From Paramyrothecium sp. XJ0827 (taxonomy: Eukaryota; Ascomycota; Sordariomycetes; Hypocreales; Stachybotryaceae), in the NCBI GenBank assembly GCA_020881915.1, contig JAJFPB010000002.1:4847001-4911000 (forward strand): a stretch of DNA of 64,000 nt, in the 5' to 3' direction. Shown here in pieces: positions 12,814 through 24,326 of the stretch; the stretch's first letter is position 1; each line of letters begins with the position of its first letter. Position numbers and translations under genes: made by a program. The notes under the pieces were generated by a model that saw nothing but the letters and a program-made list of their open reading frames with translations, made no database searches and was not told the origin of the DNA.

Positions 12814-13230
12814 TGGGTATCTATCCTCACTAGATATGATGAATTGGATGTTGCTCCGTTGTCTTTCCCACTACTCCATACTTAGCCGTCATGGTAGAGC
12901 TAATCTACAGAAAGAACACGGTCGATTGCTTTGCTCATCACTATATAGTTGTCTCTCGGTTCAACAGCCTCAACATGTTGTGTCTTAATGCTTCACTCAT
13001 GAACAAACATAGCCAATGCCTCTCTGGCATTGGAAAAGTACTGGGAAGGCCGAGACGAGGCAAACTCAAATGTTTTTTATTTCACTAGGTTGGCCTGCTT
13101 GATGAAAGAATAACGTACTCAATGAAATCTATCCACTCTATATATGCACCAACTATACCGTACAAGCCCAGTCAAAGAAAGAAAAAAGAAACTCTTCAAG
13201 AATACACACCGCTGCTGTTCCTTTCCCTTC
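12814..13230. other. Convergent intergenic stretch, no gene seen
   Basis: About 417 bases between the stop codons of the P450 and the first BBE-like oxidase. Nothing beyond presumed 3' UTRs. Confidence 0.6.
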
Positions 13231-15012
13231 TCATGGATACTTGGTCGGCAACCTGTTGTTGAAGCTGAAGACGTTCTCGGGGTCCCACTTCTTCTTAAGA
13301 CGCGCCAGACGAGGCAACTTGTCCTTTCCATAGACGTCCTCGAGCTTCTCATCGCCACGGGCGTAACTGACAAAGACTGCGGGATTGTCGTAACCCGAGG
13401 TCGCAGCGAAGTCCCGGCGTAGTTCTTTGCCAAGTTTGTTACCTGCCTTTGCGGTGGCCTTGTCGCCTGGAGCCCAGATGAAGGTTGGATTCCTGTTGAC
13501 CCGTAGTCACATTAGCCACTGCGCTGATATCTTGAAAAAGGTAAAAGGGGACAAATTATATGAATGCGGAAGCGATGGGGTTATGCTTACACGTAACCTG
13601 TCGCGTCTCTCCATCGGAACGCAGTCTCGTCCGATGCAACAGACGCCATGGCCTGGTTTGGGAAAAGTTCGAGTGTGACAACGCTGTTGCGTCCACCAGG
13701 GTTCTCCTCGTAGAACTTGGTCATTTTCGCTAACGTCTTCTCGTATGTCGACGCAGAGTAATGCTTCAGGTTCAGGTTGTACAGATCGCGAATGGTGTTG
13801 CCTTGGCAAACAAACTGGTCGATCCCTCCTCCTGCAGTAGCCGTCAGGCGGTTCCATGAAACCATGTACTCTGCGATTGGAGCCCCCAGGGCGATGATTG
13901 GAGCCAAGACTCGACGGCCTTCCTCTTCTGATCCGAAGTATGTCCACCCCCCTAGAACTAATGTCTACCAATGATTGTCAGAAGAGAAAGCTTGCGCGGT
14001 TTGCTATAGCGGCTCTTACCTCGTTGGCAGCAGCATTGTACTGGATAACGTTAATGGAGGCTAGCTTGGCGGGCAATTTCTTGTTGTAAGTCTCTATGGC
14101 CTTGAAGTATGCCGGGGCCAGCTTGGCTGGAAATGCGAACTCAATGTTGAAGAAATTGCCTCCATTCGTCAGTGGCTTCAGGGCATAGGTGGCTGATGTC
14201 ACCACGCCAAAGTTGGCACCTGCGCCGCGCATACCCCAGAAGAGGTCTGGGTTGGAGGTTCGAGAAACCTCAATCAGTTTGCCCTTGGCGGTGACCACGC
14301 GCATAGAGACGAGTGCGTCTATCAACAAGCCATGATGGCCTTGGAAGCGGCCCACGCCGCCGCCAAGTGTGACCCCAATCAGACTCGGGCATGAACAGCT
14401 GCCAGTCTCTGTTCTCATATGAGCGATGCCCAGGTGTGAAATCGAAGCATGGGTTCAATAACTTACGAATTTCAAAGCCAGCGGCGTACACAGGGTCAAA
14501 AATATCACCTGCGGTGACCCCGGGGCCAATCGTGACGGTCTTGGCCGACTTGTTGATGTCGATCGATTTGAATTGGCTCAGATCAATGTTGAGACCGCCT
14601 TGAAGGTCTCCAACGGTGGTGGTGTATGAGTGACCCGCTCCTCTAACAAGAAAGGGAATCTTGAGCGATGTAACAAGTCGGATCTAGGTTACGTTAGCAC
14701 TGCAGAACCCACGCACACTCGCAGGCCTTCATGCATGGTGACACATACGATCTTGACAATGTCACCTTCCGAACCAGGCCTGATGGTAGCACTGTATGTC
14801 GGTGGACGGAATATGGTCCATCGTTCCGTGGCGTCCTGGAACTCCAAGGACCCTGGAAAGGATACTGTCGTGTTAGTCACCCACTTTCGTGCAGGATCAG
14901 TGAGAACACGGTGTAGATCTACACGCCCCCGGCTGGCGACAGCAAGAGAGGGGACACACAGAGTGACCCAAAGAAGCAGGGAAAGCCAAAACGAAGCACT
15001 GCGTGACGCCAT
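13231..15012 (-). CDS. FAD-linked (berberine-bridge-type) oxidoreductase 1, secreted
   Basis: Flavin oxidase of the VAO/BBE family, 501 aa, exons 15012-14749, 14683-14467, 14408-14020, 13964-13591 and 13492-13231. A signal peptide of about 25 residues (Leu-rich, ending near SLAVASRG) suggests secretion or an endomembrane location. The FAD-binding half has RGAGHSY (His for covalent FAD), TGSCSC (second Cys for bicovalent FAD), [11 protein letters not shown] and [14 protein letters not shown]. The C-terminal BBE domain ends NNRLPTKYP. Relatives oxidise alcohols to aldehydes or ketones in pyriculol- and annullatin-type pathways. A second, diverged copy lies at 19194. TTTATA at 15085-15090 reads as TATAAA on the coding strand about 73 bases before the start. 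Confidence 0.93.
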
Positions 15013-15084
15013 GATTAAGAGATTAGGATTGATGGAGTACGATAGCAGTGCAAACACAGTCAAGATCAGCAAAGAGCCTGGCAA

Positions 15085-15090
15085 TTTATA
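15085..15090 (-). promoter_or_regulatory. TATA box of FAD oxidase 1
   Basis: TATAAA on the minus strand, about 73 bases upstream of ATG 15012. Position and sequence match a core promoter; inferred by motif only. Confidence 0.5.
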
Positions 15091-15323
15091 CAATGAACAA
15101 CATGATCCAAAGCCTTGTTCGGCCCTGGATTTCCAGTCTATACGATACCCAGTTGGGCATTTTTGGCTCAGCCATCGCGGAAGCCGCCTCACCGTCGAAT
15201 CCTGCCGGCCCCCATCGCTTCAGCTGACTCCCAGCTGCTCCAGTCCATGGGCCCTAGCTTTCGTCACAATCCTTCTCGAAGGCTGCTCCGGAGCGCTGTG
15301 ACGGTTGCGGACAAGGCGAAGCA

Positions 15324-15385
15324 AAAAGGAGAAAGGTGATTCAGATCCACCTGGAAAAGGAGAAAGGTGATCCAGATCCGCCTGG
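15324..15385. repeat. 31-nt tandem duplication in a divergent promoter
   Basis: Units 15324-15354 and 15355-15385 are adjacent with no spacer. Each runs AAAAGGAGAAAGGTGAT, then YCAGATCC, then RCCTGG, and they differ at two positions only (T/C and A/G). Because they lie between two divergent cluster genes they could double a regulator site, but no known consensus was matched. Confidence 0.85.
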
Positions 15386-15880
15386 CTTGTTCCTGCGCCG
15401 CACGTGGCGTCCACGAGATTCTACTCAGCTGCGTAAGGCGTAGGGCAGGGATGGGTCAGCAACAGGGTATCCTGGGAAAATCCAGCAATCTGGTAATTAC
15501 CATGTGGAACGATGGCGGTGATGAGGTGTGTTTAGACTCCGTCGTTAGAGAGACGCCCCCTCCAATACGATGCGCAAACACACCCCATCCTTACCCCCTG
15601 TGGACTTGTTGGTATTTGCTGATGCACGGTGGCTTGCGGGATTGATTCGGTCCAAATATGCCCCGGTCTGCATTTGTCATCGGCAACTTTGCACAATGCA
15701 TGGCTGAGACCAAATGGAAACCTGCAGATGATGCGGGAAGGTGTGCTGGAGACCCTACAAAGGCCATTCTCTCGTCTTCCTTCTTCCAGAGTGCTCCCGC
15801 TTTACCCGATCCCCCATCCTGCTCCGTTTCCTGCTTATTCTCCCTACCGTTTGCTACTTCACGCGACTTTGCCAGGCATC

Positions 15881-16986
15881 ATGGCAGCTTCCCAGTTCGA
15901 TATTACGCCGGAGAAGGAGGCGAGCCCGGGTCAGTACTTCTACCGCCAACTTTTTGTCAAGCCACGAGCTCTTACCAAGAGCGAGGCGGACTTGCAAGGG
16001 AAGACAGCCATCATCACTGGCTCCAACACTGGTCTGGGTCTTGAGGCGGCGCGGCAGCTCCTCGACCTAGGCCTGAGCAAGCTGATCCTTGCCGTGCGCG
16101 ACGTGACCAAGGGCGAGTCTGCCCGCAAGCTTCTTCTGTCGGGACGAAGCGCTGGTGCTGTCGCCATCGAGGTCTGGGGCCTGGATCTCGACTCCTATGA
16201 CTCCATCCTCGCTTTCGCGGAGCGAGCCAAGACCCTGGAGCGTCTCGACATCGCCATCCTGAACGCAGGCATCTTCAAGGCGACCGAAGTCTTCCATCCT
16301 TTGACCGGCATCGAGCTGGACATACAAGTCAACTATGTTTCCAACGCAATCCTGTCCGTCCTCCTTCTTCCAGCCCTCCAGAAGGGCTCCCCGACGCGCC
16401 CTGGTCGCCTCGTGCTGCTCTCTTCCGACATGGCAGCCTGGGCCAAGTTCGGGGAGCGAAGCGCAAAGTCAATCCTCGGCGCTTTCAAGGAAAAGGCGAC
16501 CAAGTGGGACTTTGCAGAGCGCTACTCGACTTCCAAGCTGTTGGGCCAATTCTTTGTGACAGAGTTGGCCAAACACGTGCCTGCTTCCGCCGTTACAATC
16601 AACCTGGTGAACCCAGGCTTCACACATGGATCCGAGCTCCAACGAGAGGGCAAGGGCACGTTGATCGGCTTTCTCTTTGGCTGCTTCGCCCGCATTGTGG
16701 GTAGATCTTTGACCGTCAACGCCCGCTCCATTGTACACGCTGCCGCCAGCTTCGATGCAGAGGTCCACGGTCAGTACGTGGAAGACGCCAAGCTTAGACC
16801 GTAAGTGATGATTTCCCGTCCAATCCATGGAACGACCTTGGTAGCAGTGACTAACGCTCGTCTAGCAAAGCACCAATTCTATACCAGCCAGAGGGAGAGT
16901 CTTTGACCCAGAAGATTTGGGAGGAGACGTTGGCGGAGGGGTCGTTTGCCAATATTCGGGAGATTGTCGCAAGCTTCAAGGCTTAG
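15881..16986 (+). CDS. Retinol-dehydrogenase-like SDR 1
   Basis: NAD(P)-dependent SDR, 346 aa, exons 15881-16800 and 16866-16986. The cofactor motif ITGSNTGLG lies at about residues 46-54, then ILNAG, VNYVSN, a serine in VLLSSDM and the catalytic YSTSK. The family interconverts alcohols with aldehydes or ketones. The single intron is phase 2, directly before the last 40 residues (split codon CC|C after KLR), the same site as in the paralogue at 23240. ATG 15881 lies just before [10 protein letters not shown]; the frame further upstream has no supported start. It sits between the two BBE-like oxidases. The exact substrate is unknown. Confidence 0.92.
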
Positions 16987-19193
16987 TTTGGGATCATGCG
17001 CTCGGTTCTGGAGTAATGGTGGATAGAGAGCTTCTTCTATTTGTTCACTTAATATCGTTGAATTCAATCTGTTCTCTACACTGCTATCTTAGACAATTGA
17101 ACTACCACTCATGAACTTCTCAGGTGTGTACTGGAGGCACTACGTTGACTTGGCTCTTGGGGAAGTCGCCGTTGCGCTGTACTCAGGATAGTTGTCGTCG
17201 TACCTTTAAGATTGACATGTGAGTCACGGTTGCATGCTGCAAGCAGGATCGGCTAACGTACCCGAGGAGGAGGTGCCCAATACCATAGGCTAAGGCATAT
17301 TGCACCGACTTGAGGATGAAGGTTGGCACCCAAAAGGGTGGAGTGGCGACGGTCGCACTGCTCTCTGCAAAGAGCATGAGCTGGAAAACGGAAGGCTCTA
17401 AATTTGATCGCTGGCAGTCTCGCTGGTACCCAATGAGATTACGTATGAATATCTCATCAAACCCACGGTCAAGGCCTTGAGGCCGGGCCCAGACCTTGAA
17501 GATGAGATCCTCCGTGCCTGTAGCATGAGCCCAGAATCGATGCCTACAGCTTCAGCAATCAGCACGGCCCAAGGACTTGTTTGTTTTCTCCGGTAAGCCC
17601 TACTGGCTGAGTTTTGATGACCTACCGAGTGCCTGCTGGGACCTCAACTATCCCATCGTCCTTGGTTGCGACAGTTACTTGCCCATTCCTGTGAACTGCG
17701 AGTACACCCTGCTCAACCTGGAAGTATTCATTCTGGAGCAGATGTATGTGCCTGTATCACACCGACATAAGCCCCAATATCCCGAGCTGAATCTACTAGG
17801 CGAGCTTACAATGGAGGTCCGGATTTTCCTTCTCTGACTACCGGATTGTCAATGTAGTGTGTTTCTCTAATTACTTCGTGGCCATCATCCCCAGTGAGGA
17901 ACTCAAAGACTGCCGCGTCATGAGCGGCGAAGATGGTTGGTTCCCGACGGCTTTGGGTGCGGCTTGGAGGGCGTGGCGAAAGCCACAGCTGCCAATTGTA
18001 CGGCATTTTCTTTTTCGCTATTTGTCAAGGATTGAAATTTTGGTCAATTTTTTGGGCAAATTGTTTGCCGTATGTGCACCAGCCTCAAGACCACCTTTCA
18101 TAGCAATTTCACCTTTGTTCAGACCTCCAGACTCCACCAAGATGGTACGATAATGCAGGCTCACTGTGGTATCCGTAGTTGCCTCGATGCCGTGATTGAC
18201 GATGACTCTTTGTTCCATGCATACGCTACTCGTTGAGTCTAGAACACATCCACTCACGGCAGGGCTGGTCAAAGCGTAGACCCTGGATTGCTTACCCCCT
18301 GGTCAAGCCACCATGTACATGCATGACACCGCAGATCGATTTGCTAGCTTGTAATTGCTGACCAGTGACAATGCATGTAATCCATGACGGTGCAGCCCTA
18401 CAAGGACGCCCACACCCCCTCCCGCAATTTCAATTTTCCAACCCAATCTGAACCGCTAGCTCTTGGTGGATACGAGTTTGTATCACCTCAGATTTCATTA
18501 ACAATCAACACTTCCAAGCCATCCGACGCCTTGACCACTACAGTTGCCTGCGAATAGGGAAAGCTGATCAGCTGAGTGTGGGATCTTGTCCTCATCCGAA
18601 CGGACGCGTGGATAGGGCTGAGCACCATGCGATTTCATCCTGACCCTCGGATTTCTCCGTATCCGAAAGAGCCCGCTAAGGCTATTGATAGCACATTTTT
18701 TGTATGCTCTTGAGGCATTAGGACGTGACCCGGAGCTCTGGGCCGACGGCACTGCACCCCTTTCCAGCAACTCGCCTTGTTTTTCAGCCATCATTTAGTA
18801 GGGCTCAGAGTTAGGTGAGTTTCTGGCAGTCAGCCCAGCCTTACAAGCAACCAGGGTCTTCCAAATCCAGCCATCCCAATCCTCTTTCCGTCTGTGCACA
18901 GTTCGAGTCCGGGGCGAGGAAATCCTTGGTGTCAGGGCTGAGATCTCGGTTCCTATTTTCGCCCTGTCCTTCTTAGAATATTGGCCCCAAGCATCTAGAT
19001 GGCAAGGGTTGGGCGTGGAGGCGCAGTTCAGCTGCCAAAGACTAGGATGAGTCGAATCTGAGAATCCTTCGCTCTTGGTTGCGAATTCTAGAAGAACAAT
19101 TCTCCATGTATATAAATTACTTAATGCCAATCCATATCTCACATCAAATGATAGCCAGTACTGCAGACCTCAAACTCGCTTCTGGCAGCAATC
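16987..19193. other. 2.2-kb gene-poor gap inside the cluster
   Basis: No complete gene was recognised. Protein-like fragments exist on both strands: a plus frame 17577-17837 and minus frames 18018-18272 and 17806-18006. None carries a domain I can name, and they do not join with splice sites into a longer protein. It may be a decayed gene or only spacer. The right end holds the promoter of FAD oxidase 2. Confidence 0.5.
19111..19116 (+). promoter_or_regulatory. TATA box of FAD oxidase 2
   Basis: TATAAA within TATATAAATT, 78 bases upstream of ATG 19194. Spacing is nearly the same as for the other BBE-like oxidase. Confidence 0.55.
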
Positions 19194-20972
19194 ATGAACG
19201 CACTTTTGCGACTTGTGGCCTACGGCCTTCTCCTTACTGCAGATTTTGCCCCTGTCGCAGCCTTACCCTATGAGTCTGTGCCCAGCTACTTCCAGGCTAA
19301 CAGCTTCACACGGCGAGACATTTCAGTTCCTGTAGTGCAACAGGAGCTTGGCAAGTTACTGTCGAAGAAGTCGACAATTTTCGGACCAACAAGTCCTGAC
19401 TGGGCTGAGGCGACCGAGAGATGGAACACTTACTCGATGCCAAACATTGAAATCGTAGTGAAGCCAGGACTTGAATCGGATGTGTCCAAGATTGTAGGTC
19501 ATTTTCATATGCAGAATCACTACCGGTCCTCTAACACGTTGAAAGGTCAAATATTGTAACAAGAACAGCATCGACTTTCTTGCTGTTAATCGTGGCCATG
19601 GTTCTACTTCTACCCTAGGCACTTTCAAGGGCTTGCAGATCGACATGTCTGGGCTCAAGGACATCAAGGTTTCGGGTAATCGAAAGTCTGCATTGTTTCA
19701 AGGTGGCGCGTACGGTCGACAAGTTGTGGACACTCTGTGGGAGAAGGGGCTGGTCACAAGTAAGTGCATCCTGCATTCCTTTTTCTCTTTTTTCACCAGA
19801 ACTACATTGACAAATCTCCGTTTCAGCGACCGGAAGTGGCGGCTGTGTTGGCCTTGTGGGACCAGCTCTCGGTGGCGGGCATGGACGTTTTGAAGGCATT
19901 CACGGGTTGATCAGCGACAACTTCATCAATTTGAATGTCGTCCTGGCAGACGGCTCAGCCATCAAGGTCAACAAGAACAGCCACAAGGATCTTTTCTGGG
20001 CAATGAAAGGAGCTGGACACAACTTCGGCATTGTCACCAGCCTGGAGCTCAACGTCTTTCCGCGAGGCCCCAAACTTTGGCATTACCACAACTACATATG
20101 GTCTTCGGACAAACTCGAAACTGTTTTCGAAAAACTCAACAAGTTCCACAATAACGGGAAAACACCGGCATTGATGACTGTCAATTTTGGCCAGGTTGCT
20201 ATTGTCCCTTCTATCAGCGAAACTGAGGTAAGACGTCTCTTCGATAGTCCACATCTGCAACAAGTGCTTTTCTGACACCTGCATAGCCGGTCATTTTCTG
20301 GAGCTTTGCCTATGCTGGCCCTGCTGCAGATGCTGAGGCACTTCTGGAGCCATTCAATAAGATTGGCGCTATTTCAGAGGAGATCAACGATGTCCCTTAC
20401 CCACAAATCCTCGCAGCTCAGGGAACAGACATCGATAGCCCATCTTGCTTTTCTGCTCCATACTTAGGATCGGTTGCTGGACTCCAAAAGTACAATATCA
20501 CGACAGAGCGTCAAATATTCAATGCATTCCGCGATAAAATAGCACAACGCCCGGAGCTTGCACTGGGGGCTCGACTCTTTTATGAAGGTTATTCTACTGA
20601 GGCCGCTGTGGCTGTCGATCCTGCATCGTCGGCTTTCGCTCAGCGGGACGACTATCACATTGTGTACGTAATATTTTGGTTGGACTTTTCTTGGAACAAC
20701 AAAACTAATACGACTACAGGTTTTTCTCCTCGCTGGCAGTTGAGGGTCTCCAGAATGAGATTAAACAGTGGGGAGCAGACATCAGAAAACTATGGAACGC
20801 GGGGCAACCCAAACGCAAGCCCACGACTTACCTGAACTACGCCACTGGTGATGAAAGTCTTGAGTCTCTCTATGGGTACGAGCCGTGGCGTCTGCAGAAG
20901 CTGCGGAAGCTGAAGGGGAAGTATGATCCTCACAACAGATTCCGCTTCTACAATCCGATTGTTCGTGACTAA
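19194..20972 (+). CDS. FAD-linked (berberine-bridge-type) oxidoreductase 2, secreted
   Basis: VAO/BBE-family oxidase, 514 aa, exons 19194-19493, 19546-19759, 19827-20227, 20287-20663 and 20720-20972. A signal peptide ([14 protein letters not shown]) is followed by an FAD-binding domain with NRGHGST (covalent-FAD His), TGSGGC (Cys aligned with oxidase 1), [12 protein letters not shown] and [14 protein letters not shown]. The C-terminal end [16 protein letters not shown] is the usual BBE tail. It oxidises an alcohol or C-H bond using O2; the substrate is probably a cluster intermediate. Compared with oxidase 1 it is diverged and has different intron sites in the middle, so it is not a recent copy. 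Confidence 0.93.
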
Positions 20973-21546
20973 TAGGGGTGGGGGAGCTGCTACGGCTATG
21001 ACGATTGGTGTATGATATTTTTGTACTGTTACATCATCAGGAATACTTGCATAGACGTTTTTGATAGATATGTTTGGCTAGTGGAGTCGTGCATCGTGCA
21101 TTGTGAAGTGTGCTCATGTAGCTTGCCGGTAGCCTTTGTGGCTAAGGCTAACATTTCGATTGCTGTGCTGGAGCCCTTACACTTCTTCTTACTTGTCACA
21201 TCGACTACGTGTCCAGATTGACTTATGGGTTCAGACAACTTTAAGGTGAGCTGACCTTCAGCTATTCATTTGTTGTCGAGACAAGTTGACTACCACGAAA
21301 TCACCGAACGACAACGCACTGAACGAGCGGCACGAGCATGCTTCTCTATAGTCACGGGCCTAGCTAGCAGCTGCACAGGTCCATCAAGCGGCCGCACCTT
21401 TTTTGGTAGGTATAGCAAGTGCTGGCCCACTATCACATGGGATGTCAAGACGCATGTGCGCTAACTCATTTGTTCGTATCAAGTTATCTTCTGTTCTGCA
21501 AACCTCAACGCAATTTGAGGCCACGAGTAGACAAGCACCTAATCAT
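20973..21546. other. Convergent intergenic stretch, no gene seen
   Basis: 574 bases between the stop codons of FAD oxidase 2 and the third small SDR. Only short frames. Confidence 0.6.
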
Positions 21547-22623
21547 TTACAGCCAGTTCTTATCACCATGGTGAGACACAAAGTTACCACCATCTCCGTT
21601 CTCGACATTCTTCTGCTCCCAGACAGCAATTACATCCTTGACAGCGGCCTCGGGGGTGACAGGTCCCTTGAAGTGAGGTGCATACTCCATGAACTTCTGC
21701 AGCATACCCCCAAGCTTCTGCAGTTGTTCAGGAGTGGCTATTACAAAATATGGTTAGAGTTGCAAACTTAATGTCGCGCTCATGCAGGCAGCTTACCTTC
21801 ACTGTAGTGGCCCACATCGGCCATGCCCGGGCTGATGCTGATGAACAGGACGCCCTCTTTTCTGTACTGGGCGCTGAACTTGGCCACAGCAATGTTCATG
21901 GCCGCTTTGCTCATGGCATAGCCGGTAGCCACATCCGAGTCAAACTGCCAGATGGGATCCAGATCGGCTTGGCCACTGGAGATTGTGATGACCTTTTTCG
22001 CTTTACCCTTGAGGACGAGGGGAATGTACAAGTTGAAAAGGTGGATGTTGCCAAGGACATTGATCTTGTAAGCCTTGATGAAGTCCTCCTCAAGCTCCTG
22101 CGGCTTCTGACCACTGTGCATATGATCTCGTAAGCATCTCGTCTATTTGGCCAAGGGGAGCCGAAGGGTGTTCAATGAACAAACTTACAGGACTCCAATG
22201 GGGTCAAATGCGTCCCATTTCGACACGTAGCCAGCGTTGGCCACGATGTAATCGAGGCTTCCACCTGTGATGGCAGAAACGGCTTCCACGGTTCCCTGCG
22301 AAATTGATCAGAATGCGCCAAGGAAAGTGATGAGTCACGGTGCAAGTATGTGAATACCTTCAGTGCATTGTAGTCGGTGATGTCAGCTTCAAGGATGGTG
22401 ATGTTGGTGCGACCTTCCAGCTCCTCGGCCACCTTCTTCTCCGTCGCGGCCTTGTCTCTGACCAGGCCGACGACCACGTTGCTGGGGTCTTCCGAGAGCT
22501 CACGCAGAAATGCGAACTGTGAGGCGAGAAAGCGTCAGTCAGTACAACGTCGCCAAGGTAGCCTTGGACGTAGGGACTTACGCCTAAGCCTCGTGAGACA
22601 CCAGTAATCAGGTAAGAGGACAT
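21547..22623 (-). CDS. Small short-chain dehydrogenase (third cluster SDR)
   Basis: NAD(P)-dependent SDR of about 250 aa with at least four introns. It starts MSSYLITGVSRGLG with the cofactor motif at residues 7-14, continues across an intron into FAFLREL, then NAGYVSKWDAFDP, TISSGQ (catalytic Ser), the YAMSK active site and SPGMADVG, and ends NFVSHHGDKNWL at 21547. Introns follow each of the segments LITGVSRGLG, NALK, DPIGVL and HYSEG, all with GT-AG ends. It resembles norsolorinic-acid-ketoreductase/carbonyl-reductase-type fungal SDRs. It is divergent from the RDH-like SDR at 23240. A ketoreduction in the pathway is likely but inferred. Confidence 0.9.
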
Positions 22624-23239
22624 GTTGGAAAGGGGTGAATGAGAATCGTTAGAAGCTAAGGATGTCGTTGATTGAGGTGTGGATGGGATCCAGGAACGGC
22701 ATCGCCCAGGCCTGACCCTAAATAGTAATCGTGATTCGATTGCGCCGAGCCTCTCCCGCCAACTGCATTATTAATTCCAGCCTTCGCCAGCTTACCAATA
22801 ATGCACATTGCCAAGTGGCGGTCGATTGGCTCAGCTGTGTTTGTGGTATCACGTCGGAGATGCGGAGTATGCGGACAATTGCCCTGGCCTGCGGAATTCG
22901 GGTGATATTGGTCATGCTGTGTACGCGCACCTTGAAAGGAATCGAACAAAGCACGACAGGGGTCCTCGCCGCGCGCCGAGCGTCCATCATGACAGGAATG
23001 TTGACAGTGCATGATAGGCTCAGACGATGGACGGCCATGGTGGAGCTGAAACAGGGGAGGGGTGCATGGGGTGTGTGCCTATTCGCATGCAGAGTTCACG
23101 GCTGCTTCTAGATGGTATTGTCGCATTGGCACAAGTTGAAAAAAGAAGACTCTGGCTGCTGAGCTTGTTGGCCAGCGCTTGGAGCCTGTTCGTTGCATTT
23201 CCTTTGCGCAGGGGCCACACGGATGCCTCATCTGCCATA
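22624..23239. promoter_or_regulatory. Divergent promoter between two SDR genes
   Basis: 616 bases between divergent SDR starts at 22623 and 23240. The plus frame from 23027 is open into the SDR, but the segment before 23240 does not look like SDR N-terminus. No defined regulator site seen. Confidence 0.45.
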
Positions 23240-24326
23240 ATGTCCTACGAGCTGCAAGACAAAGCCTGGTACGAGGCCACGGTCTTTGGGTTTCTATCGC
23301 GTCAATTCACGAAACCGAAGCCCCTACCGGCCGGCATCAGCCTTGCCGACCAAGTCGCCGTTGTCACTGGAAGCAATGTAGGCCTGGGGCTCGCGGCTTC
23401 GCGACAGCTTCTCCAGCTCGGACTTTCGCACTTGGTGATGGGTGTGCGGTCACAAGCTAGAGGCGACGAGGCTGCGGAGGGACTGCGTGCGGAATTTCCC
23501 AAGGCCAGGATTTCTGTTTGGATCGTGGATCTTGAGTCGTATGCTTCAATTCGTGCCTTTGTTGACAAGTGCGCTGGCTTGCCGCGCATCGACATTGTCA
23601 TCCTGAACGCCGGGCTCATGAAGTCGTCGCATGCACTCGTCCAAAGCACAGGACACGAGGCGACCCTTCAGGTCAATTATCTTTCGACGGCTCTTCTCAC
23701 AATTCTCCTTGTCCCTATACTCAAGGCGAAAAAGGCTGACGGCGCAAAACGGCCGCCCGTCTTGAGCCTCGTCGGGTCTGACCTGGTGTACGAAGCTTCT
23801 TTCGACAGCGAAGGCCCCGTTCTGCCGCAGCTGGACCGGTCAGCTGGCTTTGATAGATTTTCATGGTACAGCAGGTCGAAGCTCCTGCAGCTCATGTTTG
23901 CGTCCAAGCTTGCTGAGCACGTAAGCCCTGACGATGTCTTGATCAATGTGGCAAATCCTGGGATGACTCGAGACACTGCATTCTTTCGTGAATCGTCCGC
24001 TGTTCAGGTCTTTCTGATGGGCATAGCGCAACGATTATTCGCAAGATCGGTAGATGTTGCTGCCACCACCTACCTAGACGCCGCTTTGGTCCAAAGCAAG
24101 CACAGCCACGGCTCCTTTATCAGTGACTGGGCCATCAAGCCGTAAGCTATCCTCCTTATTTCCCAATCCCGACGATGCTAGTAGGACTAATTGGCATCAC
24201 AGATATCCCAAGATTTACTACGAGGCAAAAGGCCTCAAGTTGAGATCTAAGCTCTGGGAGGAGACAATGCAGGAGCTCGATTTTGCGGGAGTCTCCAAGG
24301 TTCTGGAAAATATGAGATCTCGATAG
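23240..24326 (+). CDS. Retinol-dehydrogenase-like SDR 2
   Basis: Paralogue of the SDR at 15881, 341 aa, exons 23240-24141 and 24203-24326. The cofactor motif VTGSNVGLG lies at about residues 41-49, then ILNAG, VNYLST, SLVGSD (Ser) and catalytic YSRSK. The single phase-2 intron falls at the same place (after IKP), and the last exon has the matching LWEETMQE versus [11 protein letters not shown] 23240 was chosen because it aligns with the start of the paralogue; a longer in-frame reading to 23027 exists and cannot be fully excluded. It probably acts on the same or a later intermediate. The MFS exporter follows in the same direction. Confidence 0.92.

Larger units (their letters stand above)
15013..15880. 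promoter_or_regulatory. Divergent promoter between FAD oxidase 1 and RDH-like SDR 1
   Basis: 868 gene-free bases between divergent starts. It contains the TATA box at 15085 and a 31-nt tandem duplication at 15324-15385 (listed separately). The plus-strand frame that opens upstream of 15881 is only a non-coding extension of the SDR frame. Confidence 0.5.
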
